From the NCBI GenBank assembly GCA_029964075.1, contig CM057149.1:33996900-34060899 (forward strand): a stretch of 64,000 nucleotides of DNA, written 5' to 3'. Below, one piece after another: positions 22,556 through 33,200 of the stretch (its first letter is position 1; each line of letters begins with the position of its first letter). Made by a program: the position numbers and the translations under genes. The notes under the pieces were generated by a model, which made no database searches, had not been told where the DNA came from, and was given only the letters and a program-made list of their open reading frames with translations. The DNA comes from Patiria pectinifera. Lineage: Eukaryota; Echinodermata; Asteroidea; Valvatida; Asterinidae.

Positions 22556-23689
22556 TTAAAATTGGGGCGTCTCGTCATTGAAATGCAATTCAGGGCAAGC
22601 TTGTACAATGTATGCTTTATAGAGTCTGTAATAGTCAGCCAGTCTTTGTATTGCAGAGAACTGCTTGGTTCTCTCTTGCATTCTGGTTGATGTGGAATAT
22701 TGTCATCTTGAGTGGCAGCATTTGATCACAAATAAATTAACCTGTAGGGTGCATATTGTTCTGTGTCTAAGTTTGTTCAATAACCTGTCAATTTTCATTT
22801 AATATCAGGCATGCAACTTTTCCTTGGATCTGCTGATATTTCCTCTTTTTTTTTTTTGATTCTCGGGAATGCCATTACAAATTGAAAAACACTGTGAAAA
22901 GTCCTGTGTGGTTTGGAATTTCCTGCTGTTATCTAAATTCCCAGTTGCGTGCCTGTACTATACAAAACTGGTATGCATGACCTTTATTCATTAAGAAAAT
23001 GGCTGGGGGAAAACAACTTTTTTCTCCTCAATTACATTTTGTAGGGTTTTTTTTTTGGGGGGGGGTTTGAAAATATTTTTTTAAATGTTCTGACCACAAA
23101 TGTGTATCTTATGGACAGGAAAAATCCCAGGAATATAGTAAAATGTAGAACTAAATAACATGATTTTTTCCACTGGACAATTACTAAGTGACAAGCTGCT
23201 AATCTTTCATCAATGTTATTACCGAAATAAAAAAAATATTAAACACTGTGGCTGGCTGAAAATTTAATCAGGTCTGAATTGCTTGTACATGTTGAAAAGT
23301 GTATTCAAAGGGCAATAAAAATATTGGAGTGGGACAACTCTGGGCCTAACTTTAGTTTGTTGAGATAAAGTCTGACACCTATTAGGAAGGAGACAATCTT
23401 CCCAAACCATGGTTCTTCCCTAGATGAGAGACCTCTCAGAGAGATCTCAAGGCTATCGGGGTGCAGGTCGGTTTTGGATAAATACATACCACCTGATCCT
23501 GACTGATTGTTATCTCTGTTAAATTACACAATAAACCTTGACACCTTGACAACAGAATTGCCGGCATAAGCAAAACAATTTATTCAGCAATATAATCAAT
23601 AAATGTACATTAATTGGACCTTAGTTTTGGGTGGTTGTTTTATTATCTTGTCCTTTCTTATACAAGATACAATTCTAACCTACTGCTTG

Positions 23690-24000
23690 CAGCAGCAATG
23701 CACAACAGCATCAGCAATGAACCACAAAGTCAACAATGCGCAACAGCATCTGCAATGTACAACAGCATCAGCAATAATACAACATCAGCAATGTACATGT
23801 ACAACAGCATCAGCAATGAACAACAGCATCAGTAACGTACAACAGCTTTAGCAATGTACAACAGCATCAGCAATGTACCGGTACTGTACAACAGCATCAG
23901 CAATGTACTGTACAACAACACCAGCAATATACAATAGCATCGGCAATGTACAACACCATCAGATGTACACGACACCATCAGCAATACACAACACACTTTA
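23690..24000. repeat. CAGCATCAGCAATGTACAA minisatellite, copy B
   Basis: Same unit as 17380-17730 (core ACAACAGCATCAGCAATGT) with some shortened units and CGGTACTGTAC interruptions. Confidence 0.85.
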
Positions 24001-24010
24001 CATTACAATA

Positions 24011-24604
24011 TACAGGGTGTATTAAAAAAAAAAGGCAATCCAAAAACAATGGGCTAATAAGTAAAAGTTATGAACTTGAAAAACGTCAAATGGCTCCGTC
24101 GTAAAGGGTAGTTCATTAGCTTTTCATTGATATGTTATTTGCATCTCTTTAGTCACGATGACCGAGACCCAATTGATTTCAAAACAAAGGCCAACAAACC
24201 CCTGTTTCCAAGTTTGCTGAATTTATGTGGTCAGTTAAGCTGTCGGATAAACACACTGTAGCTGTGGACAGTGCTTGAACTTAGGGGTATGTATAATAAT
24301 GTTGTCCATGAATGATTGATCATTCCAAAGATTTTGTTTATCATCACAAGGCCAAACGCCTACTCTTTCCAAGTATTCCTGAATCAGTGGTGAATTGAGC
24401 TGTCCAAAAATGTGCACAGTCGCAGTAATTGCACTTTGTTTTTAAATCAATGGTGCTCGGTCAGCCATGACTGAAGAGATGCAAATAATATTTCAATGAA
24501 AGGCTAATGAATCACCTTTTAGATGGAACGACTTTATTTTTCAAGTTCATAGCTTTTACATATTAGTCCACTGTTTTTGGATTACCTTTTTTATACATCC
24601 TGTA
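24011..24604. mobile_element. Fold-back element with TACAGGGTG ends (mariner-like MITE)
   Basis: Opens TACAGGGTGTATTAAAA and closes TTTTATACATCCTGTA. The inverted arms are about 120 bp (AGTTATGAACTTGAAAAA opposite TTTTTCAAGTTCATAGCT). The interior carries two diverged direct copies of a stretch with AGGCCAA and GAGCTGTC-type motifs. Not present in duplication unit A. Confidence 0.72.
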
Positions 24605-25011
24605 CTTGTGCAGAGAAAATGATCCTAAATAACAGTAATGAGGTAAAAAAAAAATCTGTACTTTTATAACAAGCAGTTCTTTACAGTTGTGCCAGTGTTG
24701 TTCACATGAAGGTTGGCTTTTACACAAGTACTGCTTAAAGCAATGTCTTCAAATTATTATTATTTTTTCAAGTTTTGTTCGTTTCTAAATAAAAAATCCT
24801 TATCTTTTAAAACTTTCTTTAATTTGATTTTGAAATGCGTCCATCCCTTGACTGGCAATTACAGCATTCCATGAATACAATTTCTTCTCAAATGCTTCTT
24901 GATAAACTACTCAATGACATTTTTCACATTATTAATCCATTGATGCAGATCTTTTTTTTAAACCAAAATATGTTACAAAATCTGCCAATAGTTATTGGAA
25001 CATCCCTCAGT

Positions 25012-26001
25012 TCAGTTTGCAGCACATGGCATGCACCCTTTACAGTATCGGTAGTTTGATATCAGAAGATCATGGGTCACTCGACGGAAGTCTTGGTTTC
25101 TGACATAATAGATGACCACGTTAAGCCAACTGTTTGTCAGGACAGGCAGCACAAAGGTGAACAGGAGTGCAATTGAGTCTTTACCAGGTATAAAAAGAAA
25201 CACACTGAAGAGTGGCAAGAGGTTGGTGACAGTTGCAGTCAAAACTACAATGAGGACTGTTTTTAGTGCCTTGTTGTCAGGCCTCGCGGCAGGGTTGCCC
25301 GGTTGAGCGATTTGGTTTTCGACTTGGATGGCTCTTGCTTGGTGTCGCGATATCATGAACAGTCGTGCATATGCTGCGAGAATAACAAGCAGAGTGATGA
25401 CTAATGTACATGAATAGGTTATTTGTCCTATTATGCTGAGCTGAAATACACAGATTGGGATAGATTTGATGTATTCAGTTTTCCAATGTGACATAAATCC
25501 GTATGCAGTAACAATCAAGGGGAGGGATCCCCACATACAACAGACAGAAATTCTGGCCCGCTTCACAGTTACAAGAGATGGGTAGCGCAGTGCGTGCACC
25601 ACTGAAATGTAGCGATCCACAGTCAGCAGCAGGAGTGACATCGGGGTACTGTAGATTAAAATGCACTGGGCAAGCGACAGCACACTGCAGAACACATCGC
25701 TGATGTGCTCAGTCTCGGAAATTGCAAGGACAGTCATCGGTAGAGCTTGGAAGAGTCCTATGCCAAGATCGGCAACTGTCATGGATCTGAGGAATATCTT
25801 GGTTGTTTCCTGGATGCTGTGGACGTGCCTCAGGACCACAAGACACAGCGGGTTGAGGGTCAGAAGTAGGATGGTCGTTATGATGAGCAGGATGCATCGG
25901 ATGAAGTTGTACTCAATTCTGTCCTGAGTCATTGGGGTCGTGGATGCATTGAATGTAGACAGGTCTTCATTAGTTCCTGTAGAATTCATGTTGATGTTCA
26001 T
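25012..26001 (-). CDS. Intronless rhodopsin-class (class A) GPCR, 329 residues
   Basis: Paralogue of the receptor at 20624, with the same start region (MNINMNSTGTNEDLS) and about 80 percent identity by eye. It keeps the TM1 N (TLNPLCLVV), TM2 D (MTVADLGIG), Cys before TM3, TVDRY at the end of TM3 and TM7 NSWLNVVIYYVRNQ with Val at the usual Pro. TM6 again lacks CWxP (TVTNLLPLFSV). Differences cluster in the second extracellular loop (SHWKTEYIKSIPICVFQLS) and the outer ends of TM3, TM5 and TM6, as expected if ligand choice has diverged. The tail ends in CKGCMPCAAN, whose Cys residues could be palmitoylated (inference). No frame damage. Confidence 0.93.
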   Translation of the reverse strand: MNINMNSTGTNEDLSTFNASTTPMTQDRIEYNFIRCILLIITTILLLTLNPLCLVVLRHVHSIQETTKIFLRSMTVADLGIGLFQALPMTVLAISETEHISDVFCSVLSLAQCILIYSTPMSLLLLTVDRYISVVHALRYPSLVTVKRARISVCCMWGSLPLIVTAYGFMSHWKTEYIKSIPICVFQLSIIGQITYSCTLVITLLVILAAYARLFMISRHQARAIQVENQIAQPGNPAARPDNKALKTVLIVVLTATVTNLLPLFSVFLFIPGKDSIALLFTFVLPVLTNSWLNVVIYYVRNQDFRRVTHDLLISNYRYCKGCMPCAAN

Positions 26002-26949
26002 CTTACTTGGTCGGGTACAAACCTTCAGTAGGATTTCTTATTCTACTCCAGGGTATGAATTACACAGACAGCAAAACTGATTTTTGACCAAAAACTGTCA
26101 TTTTTTCATTGAATCTTTGAAGGTAATAGGAATGAATGTTGTCAGAAAAGCATCACATATTGCAAATGAGTGGTACCGGTATAATTGCATCCTGAGATTT
26201 GTGTAGGCTTCATGTCTTGAAAAAGAACTAAATGGGTGTGGCTTGTCCTTATCATGCACTTGACGAAGTGTGTATATACCGGTAACCATAGGTCAGTGAT
26301 GATTGGCCAGTCTCTGATTGGCTCCTTGATATTCATTATTTTTTGATATTGTCATTGTGAGTGACGCGTTCATATTACACTGAAAGCAACCTTTGGATGC
26401 CTTTTGAGCTGACCTCAATTTCCTGCAAAATGCCATTACCGGTACCTGTCAATTTCCATTTGCAGTGTATTCATCAGTTGGCAGTCTGACCTGTTTTGTA
26501 AAAACAACAGCCAACTTGTCCTCAACTGTTGCTAATGCCTTCCTTATTAACGTGCCTCATGTCAAGAAGTTGATGACTTCATTGTCAGATTAGCAGCGGC
26601 ATTATCGCTTGTTTGAAATTGAAAGCTCCTGGCTTGGAAAACACCAATTGTCAAGTGTTTTTAGGACAAATATCTTTTTAGTTGCCAAAGATTCTGACTA
26701 AAAACACTCTCCTTGACATAAATAGCACCTGTAAACTAGTGGCTGTAAATTAGCGGCTTTAAAATAGTCAGTTGGGATTATTCTGAAAATATTTCATTGA
26801 TGGACCCTACATTTCTTCCCAATTCCTCCTTGATGTCAGCACAATGCATTGTTTTTATGCAAACCCTACCCGATGTCTTGCACATATTTTGATAACAATT
26901 TATAAAATGTGGACATTCCATGATTGTGCAGGAAGTTTTTTTTAACTGT

Positions 26950-27175
26950 CCAACGATGAGTCAATTGACTGATCGTTGGAAATATAGAGTTCTATTGACC
27001 GTTGACTGTTTTGCAATCAAATGGTTGCGCATGTTTTCTCTCTGTTTTCTTGAATAGTGTAAAATCCACTGAAACTTCAACAGGTTGCTTTTTCAACATA
27101 ATTCGGTGGAGTTTGTGTAGTTTTATTGTTAGAAACGAGCAAATTGCGTGACAAGCAAATGATCCTATACGCCTT
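26950..27175. repeat. Interspersed repeat, truncated copy of the family at 40198-40577
   Basis: Shares GTCAATTGACTGAT, GTTGCGCATG-like and GCAAATGATCCTATA motifs with the element at 40198-40577. Its left end is missing. It lies just before the first visible DOCK exon. Confidence 0.65.
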
Positions 27176-27295
27176 TAACTAGTTGTAGGTTTGAAGCTTA
27201 AAAGAAATGAAAAGTCAGATGGATGATTAGTGCTCCCAGACCTAACCTTTGGTCTTCCCTTTATGTTTTTCTTTTGTTTTTCTTTCCTTTTTAAG

Positions 27296-30200
27296 TGTTT
27301 CTCTTGAATCTGTTGAAATGGAAGGCCCATCCGCAGCGACTTAAGGAGACCCTGCATAGAATCACCAAAGTAGGAGGTCAAGAGATTGTACGGGTGAGTC
27401 ATTGAAAAATAAATGTAGCGTGACTTTAGCCCTAAACCCCCTAGATTCTTTCAGAATCCTGCAGCAGCCAATTTCACGAAACTTTACGCAAAATGGCGTA
27501 ACTTCCTTCGCGCCACAATTTATCGTCTAAGTTGGGCAACATTGAACGCTGTGCGACATTTCACCTATGGCACATATCACGAAAACTTCGTAGTGCTTAA
27601 GTCCACAAATTGCCCAACAAATTATGTTGTTACTTGCGCAATCATTTAGGTGCTGTAAGTTATGGCATAGCGACTCAAAATGAACTATTTTGCTAGCAAA
27701 TTGTGATCGTCTAGAAGCCTGTCATTGCACAAGTTATCAAGGTTGATACACACTCACAGCTTTGTTTCTGAGGTAATGAATGTCATTTTACTCATGACTG
27801 AGTTTTTAGAGTTGATGCACGATTCGGAAGGAAGTCGGACTAATCTATTTTCAAAATGGAGGGCACAAGTGATTCAACAACTGTTTCATGACCGAACAAC
27901 ACAAACAGCCGTCGTAAATGCTGCTATTGTCCTCGTCCAAGATGTTTTATAACGTTGCGCAGCTACGCCAAGTTTTCTATGAAATCGATCGTAAGTTTGT
28001 TGCACAGCTGCACAAGAAATTTGTTGCGTAAGTCCTGCACATGGCGCAAGTTGAGTGCTGTTACAGGGAATGTACAACATTTGCTTTTGCTGCAATTTTC
28101 AGAAATAAATGGATTTGGAGGATTAGTATGTTATAGCAAATACTGTTACACTGACTTGTTTCACGTTTTGGGTTCGCAGATGCTGGAAAAACCAAGAAAA
28201 CCAATCATATTCTTGTAGTCTGGTTCCCTGACCCCACCTAAGATGAAACGGAGCAATTTATAGACTTTGGGGAATTGTAAGATCAGACAATCAGTCTAGC
28301 AGGCTTGTAGTCTTCACAGGTGTGTAATCAATTGCAAAGAAAATGCAGACAAACCAAATATGAAAAATTAGAAGCACTTTTTGAAAATAGCCAGTTTTCT
28401 CCAATGCTGTTCGGCCGACCAGCGTTGGAAAAATACAGTTTTTCTTGAAAATATCAGCACACCAGGAGCCACAACTTTACAGGATGCTTCAGACTGTCGT
28501 TCCCTAACAATCCAGTGAGATATTTCGTGATAATTTGATCATTTTGTTGAATATTTTGAGGACTTCAGGATTTAAGTGGGTAGAGGCCATCCACTATTAA
28601 TTTACCCTTACCCCGTGGAGTATTCCATCCTAGAAGCCGTGCCAGGGCAGCAACCTACCACAGTTGTCCAAAAGCGAGATGCCTGCCCAGAGGAACAAGA
28701 CACAACATAAGACTTAAACGTCTTTTGAAAGTCTAAAGATGTAAGGTTTGCGGTAGCCCCACGTGAAAAAAGAGTAACGTTATTTTTTTGTTCCGTCTGT
28801 CAGGTTCTTCAAGACATCTTGGATGCACTGTTCAACATCCTGGACGAGAGAGCCGCAGACTTTGAGAGGGACGTCTTCGATGCCCTGGTCTACATCCTGG
28901 GCATCTTGGGCGACACGCGGTTCAAGTCTTTCACCACCGTTTTGGACACCTACATTGAGAACTTCTTTGCCAGCACGCAAGCTCACATGTAAGACTGAAA
29001 AGGGTTTTCTTATCATGGAATTCTGCGCTTATGTTCGCCTGTCTGTGCTTACAGCACAAGCAAAAACATTCTACTCAAACTATGTAAGCACAGAATCCGT
29101 AGTTCAGGATATAAGCATTTTCACAAACCATAATTCCAGGCTAACAGGTCTGTCCCGAAAATACTGAATATTCAAATATTCAATCATCAACCGGAAATTT
29201 GGAGGAAAAAAACAAAGTCACAGGTACAAACACGATTGTGATGTTAATTATTTTTATCGTAAAGTTGCAGCGCTTTATTGTCAGATGCCATATTTTTTAA
29301 TACACTAGCAAGTCATTTACGATAAAATATACACATGATAATCTTGAAACTACAACAGGTGCACACGGATGTCGATCAGCGGCCCATAATATCAATTGCC
29401 ACATGCAAATTTGAACCGACGCACTTTGCGTGCAACTTTTGATCAGTGCGTCATCAAGTTGCAGCTGGCCTGTGTAAAACTTGACCAACAGTTTCGAATG
29501 ATCACATACTAAATTATTTGAAACTGGACAGCCCTACAAGCTAACCCGTGAAATACGTCTACCGGTGTCCATAAGTATGAAATTCTCAGCTACACAAAGG
29601 GAATTTTTTTGCTTTACAGACATGACAGAGCCATGAAATCTGCCCAGATATCAAAGAATTTTTAGGAATTTAAGAAGCTGTAAAAAGTAGCTGTTACATT
29701 TTTCCTGTTTGGAAAAAAAAGTTGCCACTTATGTATCCCTAAACTGTTGTGTCGAAGAGAACCTTTTGCAACATCTTAGTGACATCTTGACATATTTTGG
29801 AGCGCACCCGAATCTCCAGAACACAAGATGTACACAAGGATAAATTCTTAGGATTGTTGTTGAACTGCATGAAATGACATACATTTGGACTCTCTGCACA
29901 AGTAGACCCTTGATACTTTTTGGCCAAAAACCCTAAAAAAAAATTGGAAAGGTGTCAAACCTCTGTTCAGTGTTCGGGCCATTGCTATTGTGTGGCATGT
30001 GCGGTGCACTCCACATCTTCTTATATGTGAGGCGCTCTGGCAAAATGAGACGGAACTGGGCACAAGCTTGTTGTGGAGACAAATTTTAAAGAAATAGTAA
30101 AAAAATTGTAAAATAATAGTGAAAAACAAATTGGCATCTTTCATTTTCTCAGAAACAAAACTCACACGTGAAAGTCCTTTTTCTCAGTATTTTACTATTT

Positions 30201-33200
30201 TTGATGTGTTGATAAATGCAAAGTTAAAACCACCATAGCTTGTCAACGGAGTGTCCGATTGAGGTGCAACGAACAGTATTGTAAGGGGAGTTTTGTTCTC
30301 TTTCCTAATGCCTGCAACCCTCATTTTGACCTCGGCCCATTCTGTCTCATTTTGCCAGAACGCCTCACATTTTGTAACTATTTGTCTTCCCCAGGTTTTT
30401 GGTGAAAGAACTGAAGCGTTACATTGATAACTCCATGATAGAGAAGGCTGAAATTGTGGTCAGTACCCTCAAGGCTGTGCAGAACCTCTTCAAGTTTATC
30501 TTCAGGTCACACGTCTTGTACCAGAAGTAAGATACTTGGTTTTTTTTTATTGTACCTTAGGCCCCCCCCCCAAGTCTCCAGTTTCTGGTATTTGCGCGCG
30601 TTGCCGTAGCCGTGCGCGTCAGAAATTTTTTTTTTTTAATTCCAATATACATGAAAGATGATGTCTAAAAACTGCCAAACTCACTGGTTCGACTGGAATC
30701 CTGCTGCTGCACAATTTTAACGCGTTTTTATATGGGGTTAGGATCGAGTATAAGCTTTATGTGGCCTCTCTGGGCTCCCATATATTTTGCACTAAATTTA
30801 GTCGGGCACCATTTGCAGACGGTGTTGTAATTTTGTAATTGTGTGTCTGGAAGCAAGACTGAGGGAGCGTTGGTCGTGTATCTGGAACCTGTAAACGCTT
30901 TTTAATTAGCGTAATATGTAAGGGAGCAGACTAAAGACCAGCATGGTAGCTCTTGCACGATGTCGATGTCGCTGTATGGTCTAACGTTACTACCGTTTTC
31001 TCTGATTTTTGTCTTGACTATCCAAATTTCCCGAAGAGTGTCCGTGTCGGTCGAGATCATAAGTGGGTGCAGAATTCTCAAGCCTTATGGCCTTACTGAG
31101 GTCACCTCAAGCTCCACCTCAAACTGACATTTAAAGGAAAAAAATAGAGGAAAAAAACAAAATCCGCGTCGCCACACCAATTTTGAGGCAAGCTCCATAC
31201 CAGAAACCGGAGACTTTTTTGGTGGCCTTAATTGTGATAAGCCAAAGATGTCTTGAATGTGTGATGTTTTATAACATGACGCCATTTTGTTTTGTTTTTC
31301 CACTTGCACCGTGTAGTGGTAAGTATCTCTAAGCAACACACAGCCCACATTGTAGCCATTCTATAATGTCGCATGTAATGGGTGATGGACATTGGCTGTG
31401 AATGCCACATAGCGTCGAAAAATCACATCACATTTCACATTTGCATGAAGTTTAGACTGGGCCTTGTGATCTCATAGTCACTCTCCATGTGCTGTTTTCG
31501 AATTTGTTTCACCGCAGCTTATTTTTTCTAGCTTTTTGAGTCATATCTCAAAGGAATGGACACAGCATTAAAGGTATCTGGAGTTGAAGTTGAGCAAGGT
31601 TCCTGATTTTTCATGTCATCGACACGTACAATGTTCATGTATATCATCATGTACGTGTACGTACATGAATGGCTTCTACAGTAACTCGCTATGAAACGGA
31701 CACGTTGTTTGATACACTTTCCTTCTGTTTGTTTTCATTCCAATGGTGTATTTTCTTTAGTCACAAATCACTCAAATTTCATATCGTTCTTACCTCAAAG
31801 TGTCTGCTTAAATTTCGGGAAGAGCTGTGAATCTTAATCTTGGTGCTCTCTGGTCTCACTTGCCCCTTTCTCTCATTCAATCTGACTGGGCAGGGCTACG
31901 GGCGACTTCCACGACGGCAACATTCAAGACAGCATGCGGTGTCTGTTTGGCTCCATGAACAAATTGATGACGCACACAGAGGACAAACTGCAACTGCAGC
32001 AGGTAAATCTGGATGATACCTTCCCCATCTCCCCTCCCCTTCCCTAGCCCCGTAAATGGATCCAAATACCAGACTCCTTTGTATCCTGGGCCCCACTGCC
32101 ACCTGTTGAAAATGTGGGAAATTTACAATCCCCCCCCCCTTGAAATATAGATTATAGACTTATTTTATTTTGATTTGCAGGCACACTTTACTGGTTACTA
32201 TAAAAACACGGGAAAGCTAAGTTGGGATGCCTAGATATCTAGTTACCTTCGCCAAGGAGGTTGTGTTTTTATCCGATTTGGTTAGTTTGTTGGTTGGTTG
32301 GTTGGTTGGTTTGTCTGTTAACAAGATGATTCAAACAGTTTATGGACAGATTTGCATGACAGTTTTTTTAGCGGTTTTGGTCCTTGGTACAAGTACAGAT
32401 TTGGATGATCTGGGTCTGGATCTAAGATGCTTTTTAAGGATTCTTCACCATCATGCGAGTATTTGTTTTGGGTGTACTGACAATATGGCGGGGAATTCTT
32501 TAGCCTTCGCGGAGGTTTGCGCTCTCTGAGTGAGTGCTTTCTAGTTTTTGTTTTATTTCTGAGGAAATTTTGTTTATTTTTGTCTACAATTACAGATGAG
32601 GGTTGCCTAGTTGAGGTAAACCTGAAAATTTGGCAAGATTTTAGTTAGTTTAGGACCTGACAGGTAGTCTGTCAGTCAGTCAGTCAGCAATTTGTCAGTG
32701 GCTCAGTCAGTCAGGGGACAGTAGACTGGCCCTTTGATTCCAGCAAAAAAAACACATAAAAAGCGTCAGAAATGTACTGCTAGTAAAACGAAGCCCCTAT
32801 TACCTTTTTCTTCATATCGTACCTTTTTTTTTCTGTCAGCTAATTCTGTTGAAGAACTTCAGTCACATAGCCACGGAGCTGCGGGTCATGTACAGCGCAC
32901 CGGAGGTCAGTCAGTTCATCATTGAGCTCTTGGAGCACATGCCCGTCAAGGATCTTCCCCCCGAAGTCCTGAAAGCAAAACTGGTCTTCTTGTCGGAAAC
33001 CATCGACAGCAACCTCTTCAAGGAGTCAAGTGAGTTGCATCCTCCAAATCAACTTTGTTTTTATTTATTTATTTATTTCAGGCATGCAAGCTTCCCTTGG
33101 ATCAGCTGATTTTCTCATTTTTCACTTCACACTTTTACCATTAAATTTTTTGAAAGTAAAGTCTCAAAAAGCTCGGAAATTCATGAAGCAAAGCAAATAA

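Larger units (their letters stand above)
22556..25011. repeat. Segmental duplication unit, copy B
   Basis: Counterpart of 16640-18478, about 85-90 percent alike by eye in the matching blocks. It is longer because it holds the fold-back element at 24011-24604 and other insertions. No gene apart from the receptor that follows. Confidence 0.68.

Noticed and set aside
17380..24000. CRISPR-like repeat arrays
   Set aside because: Units are adjacent and imperfect with no spacers, and the DNA is clearly eukaryotic; they are minisatellites.
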